A DNA stretch of 64,000 nucleotides from Frateuria aurantia DSM 6220 (GTDB lineage: Bacteria > Pseudomonadota > Gammaproteobacteria > Xanthomonadales > Rhodanobacteraceae), in NCBI RefSeq assembly GCF_000242255.2, contig NC_017033.1, positions 310,001 to 374,000 of the forward strand, read 5' to 3'. Position numbers and translations under genes: made by a program. The notes under the pieces are model-generated. The model searched no databases, was not told the origin of the DNA, and saw only the letters and a list, made by a program, of their open reading frames with translations. Below are positions 35,181-44,900 of the stretch, piece after piece (positions within the stretch are counted from its first letter, which is position 1; every line of letters begins with the position of its first letter).

Positions 35181-38100
35181 GCGCGGGTATCCATGCGACG
35201 GCTCCACGGCTGACGGCTCGACCAGGCGCCCATGCGCGCACTCAAACGGTCCAGGTAGAGGTAGATGACGGGGGTGGTGTAGAGCGTCACCATCTGGCTG
35301 AGCATCAGGCCGCCCATCACCGTGATGCCCAGCGGCTGGCGCAGGGAGGCGCCCTGGCCGATGCCGACGGCCAGCGGCACGGCACCCAGCACGGCGGCGG
35401 CCGTGGTCATCATGATCGGCCGCAAGCGCAGCACGGCGGCCTGATGAATGGCCTGCTTGGCGCTCAGTGCCTGGGTTTTCTGCAAATGCAGGGCAACATC
35501 GACCATCATGATGCCGTTTTTCTTGACGATGCCGATCAGCAGAATGATGCCGATCATGGCGATGACCGAGAACGGTGTGCCGAAGATCAGCAGTGCCAGC
35601 ACCGCGCCGATGCCGGCCGAGGGCAGGGTCGACAGGATGGTCAGCGGGTGTACCGCATTTTCGTAGAGCATGCCAAGCACGATATAGACGGCCGCCAGCG
35701 CGGCGAGAATCAGCAGCGGCATGGTGGACATGGATCGGGTAAAGATCTGGGCGGTGCCGGCAAATCGGCCATGGATGGAAGCCGGCATGTCGATGGCCTG
35801 CTGAGCCTCGGCGATGGCGGCCTTGGCGGAGGACAGCGAGCCACCGACCGGCAGATTGAAGGAAAGGGTGGCGGCCACCGTACCGGACTGATGGTTGACC
35901 TGGGTCGCGGTATGACTGGTGCTGTAGCTGGCCATCGCGCCGAGCGGCACCATGGTTTCCCGCGAGGTGCTGTTGGCACTGCCGCTGGAGGTGCCGCCTT
36001 TGCTGTTGGCGATGGCATTGGTGTTGTTGTTGGCCACGGCGCGGCTGACCGTACCGGCTCCGGTGCTGCCCTTGGCCGTCGTCATCTGGGTGGCATCCGA
36101 TCCGCTGGCATTGGCCGCACCGGTACTGAGCCAGATCTGGCTCAGCGACTGCGGATGCTGCCAGTAGCGTGGCGCCAGCTCCATCACCACATAGTATTGA
36201 TTGTAGGGGTTGTAGACCGTTGAAACCGTGCGCTCGCCGAAGGCATCGTAAAGCACCGAGTCGATCTGGTTGGGCTGGAAGCCGTAGCGCATGGCCGTTG
36301 CGCGGTTCATTTTCAGGAATACCTGCAGGCCATGCTGTTGCAGATCGGAGTTCACATCCTGCAGTTGCGCACCGTGCTTGCCGAGCTCGGCGAGCAGCCT
36401 GGGCACCCAGGCGTACAGCGTGTCCGGCTGGTCACTGGTCAGCGTGTACTGATATTCAGCCGCCGACGCGCGGCCGCCGGCACGGACATCCTGGGCCGCC
36501 TGCAGAAACATTCGGGCTCCGGGTATCTGGTTCAATTTCGGGCGCAGGCGGTTGACGACTTCGGCCGCGGAAATATCGTTGCCGCGCTGGGCCAGCGGCT
36601 TGAGCTGGACGAACAGATTGGCCGTGTTCAGGGCGCGTCCTCCGGTGAACCCGGTCACGCTCTGGATGGCCGGGTCGCCTTGCAGGATCTTCTGCATCTG
36701 GACCAGCTTGCCGCTCATGGCGGGAAAGGAGATGCTCTGGTCGGCCATGATCTGTCCCATCAGGATGCCGGTATCCTGCTCGGGAAACAGGGTGGCGGGA
36801 AGCCGCCGGGCCAGCAGCAGATTCGCGACGATCAGGCCGATCAGGCAGAGACCGATCAGCAGGGCATGGTCCAGCACGTTTTCCAGGGTGTGCGCATAGA
36901 ACTCGCGGAAACGATCGAACTGGCGATTGCACCATGTCGCCCAGGCCGAGGCGGTCCGGCTGTCTTTCGGTTTAAGCAGCCAGGCGCACATGGTGGGGGT
37001 GATGGTCAGCGAGACCAGCATGGACAGCAGGATGGATATCGACAGGGTGACGGCGAACTCGTGGAACAGTCGTCCCACCAGGCCCGGCATCAGCAGGATC
37101 GGGATAAAGACCGCAATCAGCGACAAGCTCATGGACAGCACGGTGAAGCCGACTTCGGCACTGCCGGCCAGCGCCGCCTGCAGCGGACTTTTGCCGGCCT
37201 CGATATGGCGGACGGTGTTTTCCAGCACCACCACGGCGTCATCCACCACGAAGCCGGTGGCGATGGTCAGCGCCATCAGAGACAGGTTGTCCAGGTTGTA
37301 GCCCAGCAGGTACATGGGCCCGAAGGTGCCGATGATGGACAGTGGCAGGGCCACGGCCGGCAGCAGGGTGGCCCTGGACGACTGCAGGAAGACAAAGACC
37401 ACGGCGACCACCAGCAGCACGGCCAGCAGCAGGGTGCGTTGGGTATCGTCGACCGCGGCGCGGATCGAGGTCGAGCGGTCCAGAGCCACGCGCAGATGCG
37501 CGTGGTTGGGCAGGGTGGCCGTCACGGACGGCAATACCTGACGGATGCCCTGCACGGTATCGACGATATTGGCCCCCGGCATGGCATGGACGATCACCAG
37601 GATGGCCCTTTGGCCATTGCTGATCCCTGCATTGCGCAGACTTTCGCTGGAGTCCAGCACCTCGGCCACGTCCCGCAGTCTGACCGGAGCCGCATGGCGG
37701 TAGGCCACGACCAGATCACGATAAGGTGCGGCCTTGCTGATCTGGTCGTTGGACACGACTTCGTAGCGGCGGCCGTCCTGTTCCAGATGTCCCTTGGCAC
37801 TGTTGGCATTGGCCGCGCTGATGGCGGCGCGGACATCTTCCAGGCCGATGCCGTAGCTGTTGAGCTTGCCGGGTTCCAGCTCCACGCGTACCGACGGCAG
37901 GGCGCCACCGCCGAGCTCGACTTCGCCGACACCCTGGATCTGCGAGAGCTGCTGCATGATGATGGAGCTGGCGCTGTCATACAGCTGGGGCAGGGTCAGG
38001 GTGTCCGAGGTCAGCGCCAGCACCATCACCGGTGCCGCCGCCGGATTCATCTTGCGATAGGTGGGATTGCTGCGCAGCGTGGTGGGCATATCGGCCCGTG

Positions 38101-38443
38101 CGGCCTGGATGGCGGCCTGGACGTCGCGGGCCGCTCCGTCGATGTCCCGGTCCAGATCAAACTGGATCGTGATCCGTACCTGTCCGACGTAGTTTTCCGA
38201 GGTCAGCTCGGTGACGCCGGCAATGGCGCCCAGACGTTTTTCCAGCGGCTCGGCGACCGTCGATGCCAGAATGTCGGGACTGGCGCCGGCCATATGGGCC
38301 TGGACCATGATCACCGGCATGGACACGCTGGGCATCGGCGCCACCGGCAAATGGGCATAGCCCAGCAGACCTGACAGCAGCAGGCTGATCGCCAGCAAGG
38401 TCGTTGCCACCGGCCGGTGAATGAACAGGGCCGACAGGTTCAT
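35177..38443 (-). CDS. mdtC: RND efflux transporter, MdtC/MuxC-like
   Basis: 1088 residues, longer than MdtC (1025). Standard RND topology: one helix near the N-terminus, a large periplasmic loop, TM2-6, a second loop, TM7-12. It begins MNLSALFIHRPVATTLL, and the proton-relay aspartates are in ATGFVVDDAVVVLEN. The extra length is mainly a Ser/Thr/Asn/Ala/Gly-rich insertion at about 770-830 in the second periplasmic loop, carrying runs such as NNNTNAIANS and SSGSANSTS. It pairs with MdtB as a heterotrimer. It overlaps both neighbours by four bases. Confidence 0.94.
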   Translation of the reverse strand: MNLSALFIHRPVATTLLAISLLLSGLLGYAHLPVAPMPSVSMPVIMVQAHMAGASPDILASTVAEPLEKRLGAIAGVTELTSENYVGQVRITIQFDLDRDIDGAARDVQAAIQAARADMPTTLRSNPTYRKMNPAAAPVMVLALTSDTLTLPQLYDSASSIIMQQLSQIQGVGEVELGGGALPSVRVELEPGKLNSYGIGLEDVRAAISAANANSAKGHLEQDGRRYEVVSNDQISKAAPYRDLVVAYRHAAPVRLRDVAEVLDSSESLRNAGISNGQRAILVIVHAMPGANIVDTVQGIRQVLPSVTATLPNHAHLRVALDRSTSIRAAVDDTQRTLLLAVLLVVAVVFVFLQSSRATLLPAVALPLSIIGTFGPMYLLGYNLDNLSLMALTIATGFVVDDAVVVLENTVRHIEAGKSPLQAALAGSAEVGFTVLSMSLSLIAVFIPILLMPGLVGRLFHEFAVTLSISILLSMLVSLTITPTMCAWLLKPKDSRTASAWATWCNRQFDRFREFYAHTLENVLDHALLIGLCLIGLIVANLLLARRLPATLFPEQDTGILMGQIMADQSISFPAMSGKLVQMQKILQGDPAIQSVTGFTGGRALNTANLFVQLKPLAQRGNDISAAEVVNRLRPKLNQIPGARMFLQAAQDVRAGGRASAAEYQYTLTSDQPDTLYAWVPRLLAELGKHGAQLQDVNSDLQQHGLQVFLKMNRATAMRYGFQPNQIDSVLYDAFGERTVSTVYNPYNQYYVVMELAPRYWQHPQSLSQIWLSTGAANASGSDATQMTTAKGSTGAGTVSRAVANNNTNAIANSKGGTSSGSANSTSRETMVPLGAMASYSTSHTATQVNHQSGTVAATLSFNLPVGGSLSSAKAAIAEAQQAIDMPASIHGRFAGTAQIFTRSMSTMPLLILAALAAVYIVLGMLYENAVHPLTILSTLPSAGIGAVLALLIFGTPFSVIAMIGIILLIGIVKKNGIMMVDVALHLQKTQALSAKQAIHQAAVLRLRPIMMTTAAAVLGAVPLAVGIGQGASLRQPLGITVMGGLMLSQMVTLYTTPVIYLYLDRLSARMGAWSSRQPWSRRMDTRA

Positions 38444-41400
38444 GCGCCGGATTCCGGTGCCTGGTTGATGCCGCGTCCCCGCAGACGAAGAGCCAGGCGG
38501 TCAAAGGCCAGATAGATCACCGGTGTGGTGAACAGTGTCAGCAGCTGACTCAAGGTCAGGCCGCCGATGATCGCCAGGCCCAGCGGGCGGCGCAGCTCCG
38601 AACCGGTGCCGGTGCCCAGCAACATGGGCAGCGCACCCAGCATGGCGGCCAGTGTCGTCATCAGAATCGGCCGGAAGCGCAGCAGGCAGGCCTGGAAAAT
38701 GGCCTCGGTCGGGGCCTTGCCGCCGATGCGTTCGGCTTCCAGCGCGAAGTCGACGATCATGATGGCGTTTTTCTTGACGATGCCGATCAGCAGCACGATG
38801 CCGATGATGCCGATCACGTCCAGATCGCTGCCGGCGATCATCAAGGCCAGCAGGGCACCGATGCCGGCAGAGGGCAGGGTGGAGAGAATCGTGACCGGGT
38901 GGATGAAACTCTCGTACAACACGCCAAGAACTATATAGACGGCTATAAGTGCGGCCATCAGCAGGTAGATCTCGCTGGACAATGAATCCTCGAAGGCCTG
39001 GGCGGCTCCCTGGAACGAGGCGGTGATCGACATGGGCAGGTGGATGTCGTGCAGTGCCTGCTGTACCTGATCGACGGCCGTGCTCAAGGAGGCGCCGCTG
39101 GCCAGATTGAAGGAGACGGTCACGGCCGGAAATTGCGAAAGATGGTGGATCGCCAACGGCGATTTGACCACCGTGATCCGGGCGATCCTGGACAGCTGGA
39201 CCTGGCCATTGTCGCTGGACGTGGCGCTGGGCAGGTACAGCTTGCCCAGCGATGCGATGGTCGGCAGGCTTTTGGGCTGCGCCACCAGAATGACCCGGTA
39301 CTGGTTGGACTGATCAAAAATGGTGGAGACGATGCGCTGCCCCAGGGCGTCGTAAAGCGCATTGTCGATGGTGGCCGGGGTGATGCCGAAGCGGGCGGCC
39401 AGGGTGCGGTTGACTTCGACGTCGACGCTTTGGCCACTGATGTCCAGATCGCTGCTGACATCAACCAGACTGGGAATCTTGCGCAGCTTGTCGAGCAATG
39501 CGGGCACATAGCGGTCGAAGGCCTGCTGGCTCGGTCCGCGCAGCACGAACTGATACTGGCCGGGTGACACCTGGGTAGCCAGCGTCAGATCCTGCTCAGG
39601 CTGCAGATAGAGCTTGATGCCGGGGATGTCGGCGACGTCGTTGCCGATCCGCCGGGCGATCTGGACGGCACTCAGGTGACGCAGGTTCCGGGCCTTGAGC
39701 TGGATCAGAAAGCGACCCTGATTGAGCGTGCTGTTGGTGCCGTCGATGCCGACATAGGAGGTCAGACCGGCCACGTCCGGGTCCTTGAGAATGCGCTCGG
39801 CCAGGGCTTGCTGGTGTTCGGTCATGGTGGCATAGGACACCGAGGTGTCGGCCACGCTGATGCCCTGGATCACGCCTGCGTCCTGGACTGGGAACAGGCC
39901 TTTGGGAATCGCCGCATAGAGCCATGCAGTGAGCACCAGGCTGGCGGCAAACACCAGCAGGGTCAGCCGCTGGTGGCGCAGGACCTGTTCCAGACCGCGG
40001 CGGTACCACTGCAGGACCTTGTCGAAACCGGCTTCGCTGAGCCGCTCGAAACGGCTTGGCCGGCGGCCTGCTTCCGGGCGCAGGATGCGAGCACAGAGCA
40101 TCGGCACCAGGGTCAGGGAAACGACTCCGGACAGCACGATGGTGATGGCAAGGGTCATGGCGAATTCGCTGAACAGCCGTCCGATGACCCCGCCCATGAA
40201 CAGCAAGGGGATCAGGACCGCGATCAGCGAAACGGTCAGCGACAGGATGGTGAAGCCGATCTGGCCGGCACCCTCCAGGGCGGCCTCCATGGGGCTGCGG
40301 CCTTCTTCCAGATAACGGACGATGTTCTCGATCATCACGATGGAGTCATCGACCACGAAGCCGGTGGCAATGATCAGCGCCATCAATGACAAGTTGTCGA
40401 TGGAATAGCCGAGCTGATACATCAGGGCCAGGGTGCCGATCAGTGACACGGGCACCGAAATGCTGGGAATCAGGGTGGCCGGCAGATTGCGGAGGAACAC
40501 GAAGATCACCAGCACCACCAGAACGATGGCCAGTACCAGTTCGAACACCGCATCGGATACCGAGGCGCGGATCATGCCGGTGGCATCGGAGACGACCTGT
40601 ACTTTCATCCCGGCCGGAAGGCTGGCCAGCAGGGTCGGCAGTTCCCGCTTGATCTGGTCGACGGTGGCGATCACGTTGGCACCGGGCTGGCGCTGCACAT
40701 TCAGGATGATGGCCGGCGTCAGGTTGAACCAGGCGCCTTGCTCCTTGTCCTGGGCTGCCAGGCTGACCGTGCCCACATCCCGCAGATAGACCGGCGAGCC
40801 TTTGCTGTAGGCAATGACGGTGTCCAGATAATCCTCGGGATCCTGGATCTGGTCGTTGCTGTTGATGGTGTAGTCCAGCCTGGGGCCATCGAAGCTGCCC
40901 TTGGGATTGTTGACGTTGACATTGGCCAGGGTGGTGCGGATGTCATCGATGTTCAGGCCGTAGCCTGCCAGCTTGTGGATATCGACCTCGACCCGGATGG
41001 CGGGCACGTGACCGCCGGCGGGCGTGACCAGGCCCACGCCAGATACCTCGGCGATCTTCGAGCCCAGCCGCGTATTGGCGGCATCCTGCAACTGGGGCAG
41101 CGACATCGACCGGGAGGTGATGGCCAGCGTCATGACGGGCTGGTCGGCCGGATTGACCTTGGCGTATGTCGGTGGTGCGGGCAGACCCGAGGGCAGGTAG
41201 CTGTTGGCGGCGTTGATTGCCTCCTGGACATTCTGCTGGGCAACGTCCAGATTGAGGTCCAGATTGAACTGCAAGGTGATGATGGAGGCGCCCGATGAAC
41301 TGGTCGAGCTCATCTGCTGCAGTCCGGGGATCTCGCCGAGCTGCACTTCCAGCGGCGCGGTCACGGTATTGGCCATGACCTCGGGACTGGCTCCGGGGAA

Positions 41401-41550
41401 GAAGGTCTGGACCTGGATGGTGGGATAGTCGACGCCGGGCAGCGAGGAGACCGGCAGAAATCGCATGGCGACCAGCCCGATCATCACCAGGGCGATCATC
41501 AGCAGCGCGGTGGCCACCGGCCGCAGGATGAACAGGCGTGAGACATTCAT
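38440..41550 (-). CDS. mdtB: RND efflux transporter, MdtB/MuxB-like
   Basis: 1036 residues from ATG 41550; a TTG five codons upstream also fits. Starts MNVSRLFILRPVATALLMIAL, then FLPVSSLPGVDYPTIQVQTFFPGASPEVMANTVTAPLE, a strong MdtB/MdtC signature. The proton relay is in ATGFVVDDSIVMIEN. It forms the heteromultimeric B2C pump with the next gene. In E. coli the equivalent pump exports bile salts, novobiocin and other amphiphiles; the substrate here is unknown. It lies 15 bases after the membrane fusion protein gene. Confidence 0.94.
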   Translation of the reverse strand: MNVSRLFILRPVATALLMIALVMIGLVAMRFLPVSSLPGVDYPTIQVQTFFPGASPEVMANTVTAPLEVQLGEIPGLQQMSSTSSSGASIITLQFNLDLNLDVAQQNVQEAINAANSYLPSGLPAPPTYAKVNPADQPVMTLAITSRSMSLPQLQDAANTRLGSKIAEVSGVGLVTPAGGHVPAIRVEVDIHKLAGYGLNIDDIRTTLANVNVNNPKGSFDGPRLDYTINSNDQIQDPEDYLDTVIAYSKGSPVYLRDVGTVSLAAQDKEQGAWFNLTPAIILNVQRQPGANVIATVDQIKRELPTLLASLPAGMKVQVVSDATGMIRASVSDAVFELVLAIVLVVLVIFVFLRNLPATLIPSISVPVSLIGTLALMYQLGYSIDNLSLMALIIATGFVVDDSIVMIENIVRYLEEGRSPMEAALEGAGQIGFTILSLTVSLIAVLIPLLFMGGVIGRLFSEFAMTLAITIVLSGVVSLTLVPMLCARILRPEAGRRPSRFERLSEAGFDKVLQWYRRGLEQVLRHQRLTLLVFAASLVLTAWLYAAIPKGLFPVQDAGVIQGISVADTSVSYATMTEHQQALAERILKDPDVAGLTSYVGIDGTNSTLNQGRFLIQLKARNLRHLSAVQIARRIGNDVADIPGIKLYLQPEQDLTLATQVSPGQYQFVLRGPSQQAFDRYVPALLDKLRKIPSLVDVSSDLDISGQSVDVEVNRTLAARFGITPATIDNALYDALGQRIVSTIFDQSNQYRVILVAQPKSLPTIASLGKLYLPSATSSDNGQVQLSRIARITVVKSPLAIHHLSQFPAVTVSFNLASGASLSTAVDQVQQALHDIHLPMSITASFQGAAQAFEDSLSSEIYLLMAALIAVYIVLGVLYESFIHPVTILSTLPSAGIGALLALMIAGSDLDVIGIIGIVLLIGIVKKNAIMIVDFALEAERIGGKAPTEAIFQACLLRFRPILMTTLAAMLGALPMLLGTGTGSELRRPLGLAIIGGLTLSQLLTLFTTPVIYLAFDRLALRLRGRGINQAPESGA

Positions 41551-41565
41551 AAGCTGGGCATGCAA

Positions 41566-42768
41566 TCAGGACTTGGAGGCAGAAGGGGCGGCCGCGGTTG
41601 ACGCAGGCACCGCCGGGCGTGCATGACTCCGCTTCAGGCGGATGCGGGCACCATCGCTGAGCCGGTCGACACCGTCGGTGACCACCTGGTCCCCCGCCTT
41701 CAGACCGGAGCTCACCACCGTATCGGTGCCGTTGCCGGGACCCAGCGTGACTGGATGCACCGCCACGGTCATGTCGGGACGGATCAGATACACGAAGTCG
41801 CCGGGTGCGCCGGTCTGGATCGCGGCAGTGGGGATCAGCACCGCCTGCTGCAGCGTATCGACGTGCATGACGATATTGACGAACGCCTCGGGGAACAGCT
41901 CATCGTTCTCGTTGGGGAAACGGGCTCGAAGGGTGACGGTGCCGGTGCTGGTGTCCATCTGGTTGCCGATGGAGTAGAGCGTGCCGTCGGCCAGTTTGCG
42001 GTCATTGTTGCTGTCGTAGGCACTGACCGTGATGGTCTGGCCGGCGCGAAAGCGCTGAAGCACTTCGGGCATGGCATTCTGGGGTACCGGAAACTCGACC
42101 GTCGTCGGATGGGTCGAGGTGATGACCACGATGCCGGTGGTGCTGGCGGCCGTGACGTAATTGCCTGGATCCACCAGCCGCAGACCGACCCGTCCTGCCA
42201 CCGGCGCGGTGATATGGCAATATTCCAGATCCAGCGTGTACTGGTCGATGGCCGCCTGGTCATTTTTGACGGTCGCCTCGTCCTGTCGCACCGTATAGAG
42301 CTGGTCGACGTAGGTCTGTTCGGCGATGGAGTGTCGGCCATGGAGCTGGCGATAACGAGCCAGATCACTTCTGGCGGCGGCCAGGGCGGCACGGTCTCTG
42401 GCCAGGCTGGCTTCGGCCTGGCGTTTGCCGATTTCATACTGACGCGGATCGATCTGTGCCAGAAACTGGCCTTTCTTCACTTCCTGCCCTTCCTGATAGC
42501 CGACCTTGGTCAGATACCCGCTCAGCTGCGGCAGCACGGTCACGGTGGCCACCGGTGTCACGGTGCCCAGCAGGCCATCGATGTCGACGGGCATGCGGCC
42601 GAGCCTGGCGGTGCTGGCGCCGACGATGGTGTCCGGTTCGGCATGCTGCGGCTTGGCGCGGTTGTCGAAGACATGCACGGTCACCAGGACAACCAGTACC
42701 AGCATCACGGCGCCAAGCAGCCACCGGCCTCTGGATCTGCCTGTTGTCCGCACTGCATCAGTGCCCAT
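41566..42768 (-). CDS. mdtA: RND periplasmic adaptor (membrane fusion protein), MdtA/MuxA-like
   Basis: 400 residues. An N-terminal membrane anchor (about 14-33), then lipoyl half-motifs (VTVLPQLSGYLTKVGYQEGQEVKKGQFLAQIDP and CHITAPVAGRVGLRLVDPGNYV), a helical hairpin between them, a beta-barrel and a membrane-proximal domain. The IDPRQYEIGKRQAEASLARDRAAL hairpin is typical. It is the first gene of the adaptor-pump-pump-OMF operon. No adjacent two-component system (as BaeSR in E. coli) is present, so regulation is unknown. The promoter must lie in the 540-base region upstream. Confidence 0.94.
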   Translation of the reverse strand: MGTDAVRTTGRSRGRWLLGAVMLVLVVLVTVHVFDNRAKPQHAEPDTIVGASTARLGRMPVDIDGLLGTVTPVATVTVLPQLSGYLTKVGYQEGQEVKKGQFLAQIDPRQYEIGKRQAEASLARDRAALAAARSDLARYRQLHGRHSIAEQTYVDQLYTVRQDEATVKNDQAAIDQYTLDLEYCHITAPVAGRVGLRLVDPGNYVTAASTTGIVVITSTHPTTVEFPVPQNAMPEVLQRFRAGQTITVSAYDSNNDRKLADGTLYSIGNQMDTSTGTVTLRARFPNENDELFPEAFVNIVMHVDTLQQAVLIPTAAIQTGAPGDFVYLIRPDMTVAVHPVTLGPGNGTDTVVSSGLKAGDQVVTDGVDRLSDGARIRLKRSHARPAVPASTAAAPSASKS

Positions 42769-43310
42769 AAAACCATCTCCAAAACAAGTTGCTGCTGTGA
42801 TCCGTTGTTGTCACCGTGACGGCAATGCCGATGCCGATCAGGGCAACAGGCCGAAGCGGGCTCCGGTCAGGTTTTCCAGTCAATGACCATCAACGATCGA
42901 ATCCCATCAGGGTGCACTGTTCGGTGACCTGCTGCATCCGCAGCTTGGCGCACCCTTGGTCTTTCATCATCGCATCTGACCGGACAGGCTAAACCAGCCA
43001 TCTTAAGTTGGGCTGACAAACGCACCGTGACTGAAGGGCCTTGTATCGATGGGGAAGTTGGGATAACGGGAGGCATCGCTGCGGTGGTCATGTAAGCCTC
43101 CTGAACCGCGGGCATGGGCTTCGCCGCGCAACTGCCGGCGTGGCGATCAGTGATGAGCCGCCGCTCAGGGGAAAGGCATGATGACACTCGCGATGGCCCC
43201 CGTCAGGTCGCGACGGGGGCTTGAGGAAAGCTTGCAGCCTGGAGGAGGGCTCGATGCCGGGACTTCGGACGGCCAGTATCCCGGCGTGTCGGCGGCAAGC
43301 TCAGCGGCGC
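42769..43310. other. Intergenic region upstream of the efflux operon
   Basis: 542 bases between the mdtA-like start and the stop of the DyP gene. It must contain the efflux-operon promoter. One open frame here lacks a ribosome-binding site and family features. No repeat or RNA gene recognised. Confidence 0.5.
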
Positions 43311-44261
43311 TCAGCCGACTTGCGGCGCCAGATGGCTTGAGGCTTCTTCCAGAAAGTCCGGCGACGGCACGAAGTACAGCGAGCCGGTCACCGCGCGGCT
43401 GACGTCCAGCAGCCGGTCGTAATTGCCTTCCGGCTTGCCCACGAACATGTTGACCAGCATCTTCTCGATGCGCGAGGGCGAGCGGGCGTAACCGATGAAA
43501 TAGGTGCCGAATTCCCCTTTGCCGATGTCGCCAAAAGGCATGTTGGCACGCACGATGGACAGTTCCTCGCCATCTTCCTCGATGACGGTCAGCCGGTTGT
43601 GGGCATAACTGGGTTTGGTGTCGTCATCCAGCTCGATATCGGACAGTTTCTTGCGACCGATGATCTTTTCCTGCTGTTCGACGGGAATCCGGTTCCAGGC
43701 CTTCATGTCATGCAGGTATTTCTGCACGATCACATAGCTGCCGCCGCTGAAACCGGCGTCCTCTTCGCCGATCAGGGTGGCTTCCAGCGCTTCCTGGGCT
43801 ACCGGGTTCTCGGTGCCGTCGACAAAGCCCAGCAGATCACGCTCATCGAAGTATTTGAAGCCGTGGACCTCGTCGGCCACCACGGCGACCTCTTCAAGAC
43901 GTTCCATGATCTGGGTGGCCAGTTCGAAGCACAGGTCCATCTGGGTGGCGCGGATATGGAACAGCAGGTCGCCTGGTGTCGACGGCGCGTGGTGGACGCC
44001 CTTGATTTCGCGGAAAGGATGCAGCTCGGCGGGGCGGGGCTGGCCGAACAGTCGGTCCCAGGCCTGGGAGCCGAAGCCCATCACGCAGGACAGCTTGCGC
44101 TCCGGATGGCGAAAGCCGATGGCTCGCACCAGGCCGGCCAGATCCTCGCTCAAGGAGGCGACGGCGCTGCCGTCGGATATATCGGGCGTCAGCGTCAGGA
44201 CGAGAAAGACGGCGGAATGGGTCAGCGAGGCGGTTACCGCCTGAGAGGACATGGAAGGCAC
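43311..44261 (-). CDS. DyP-type haem peroxidase
   Basis: 316 residues. The start is GTG 44261, because AGGAG lies six bases upstream of it, whereas the ATG at 44252 is badly spaced from any such site. The distal catalytic motif is GFVDGTENP (145-153) with D148. The proximal haem ligand is probably H221 in SYAHNR, and FGTYFIGYAR is conserved. Class is probably P/B (YfeX-like). There is no signal peptide or encapsulin gene nearby, so it acts in the cytoplasm. Physiological substrate unknown. Confidence 0.93.
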   Translation of the reverse strand: MPSMSSQAVTASLTHSAVFLVLTLTPDISDGSAVASLSEDLAGLVRAIGFRHPERKLSCVMGFGSQAWDRLFGQPRPAELHPFREIKGVHHAPSTPGDLLFHIRATQMDLCFELATQIMERLEEVAVVADEVHGFKYFDERDLLGFVDGTENPVAQEALEATLIGEEDAGFSGGSYVIVQKYLHDMKAWNRIPVEQQEKIIGRKKLSDIELDDDTKPSYAHNRLTVIEEDGEELSIVRANMPFGDIGKGEFGTYFIGYARSPSRIEKMLVNMFVGKPEGNYDRLLDVSRAVTGSLYFVPSPDFLEEASSHLAPQVG

Positions 44262-44454
44262 CGATGGCTCCTGAATGGGGATCGGCGAGTATAGTCACAA
44301 GCCGGCCTGTTCAGCAGCCGGCCGATGCCTGCATGAGCTGCCGCGCCAGCCAGCTTGCCGCCGAGGCGATCGGCCGGCGTGGCATCGCTGTCGTGGCGGC
44401 ATTGGGTTAGGCTTTGCCACGGGCGGACCCGGTCGGTCGGCTGGCGAGGAAGGC

Positions 44455-44844
44455 ATGATTCGAGCAACGGGCATTTCAGTGGGCAAGTGGATCATGGCCG
44501 CCCTTGTGGCGGTGACGGCCGTTCCGGTGATGGCGGAGGGGCTTTCCAAGGCCGACTGGCCGCGGGATGCCACCGGGCATCCCGCAACGGGGCTGGTGCT
44601 GGTCGAGGCCCGGGTCGGTCTGCAGGGCCAGGTCATTCGTTCGCGGGTACTGCGTGAATCGGGGTATGCGGCTTTCGATCGGTCGGCGCTGGCCACGGTC
44701 AGTCATTACCATTTCACTCCGCGACGGGTGCATGGTGCGGGAGTGATCTACGACATGCGGGTGCCGGTCAGTTTCAGGCCACGGGGCGGTCCGCAAGGAA
44801 CTCTCCATGTGAGCCTGATTCCGATGGATGCACCGCGCCACTGA
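44455..44844 (+). CDS. Exported TonB C-terminal-domain-like protein
   Basis: 129 residues from ATG 44455, preceded by GAGGAAGG. A signal peptide or N-terminal anchor (hydrophobic 11-27, cleavage near VMA-EGL) precedes the pattern GLVLVEARVGLQGQVIRSRVLRESGYAAFDRSALATVSHYHFTP. This is the TonB C-terminal fold: strand, glycine turn, SGYAxxDxxAxxxV, aromatic end. There is no Pro-rich spanning region, so it cannot act as a classical TonB. ExbB/ExbD genes are absent from the window. Confidence 0.8.
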   Translation: MIRATGISVGKWIMAALVAVTAVPVMAEGLSKADWPRDATGHPATGLVLVEARVGLQGQVIRSRVLRESGYAAFDRSALATVSHYHFTPRRVHGAGVIYDMRVPVSFRPRGGPQGTLHVSLIPMDAPRH

Positions 44845-44900
44845 GGGAGTGGCGCCCGTGGCCAGCCGGATGGCCCTGGCAGGTTGTCACGGCCGTGATG

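Noticed and set aside
36332-38374. A 680-codon open frame on the + strand
   Set aside because: Antisense shadow of the MdtC-like gene; composition dominated by Gln, His, Gly and Asp with no motifs.
42867-43187. A 106-codon - strand frame upstream of the efflux operon
   Set aside because: No ribosome-binding site, no domain, and it would occupy the only available promoter region of the operon.
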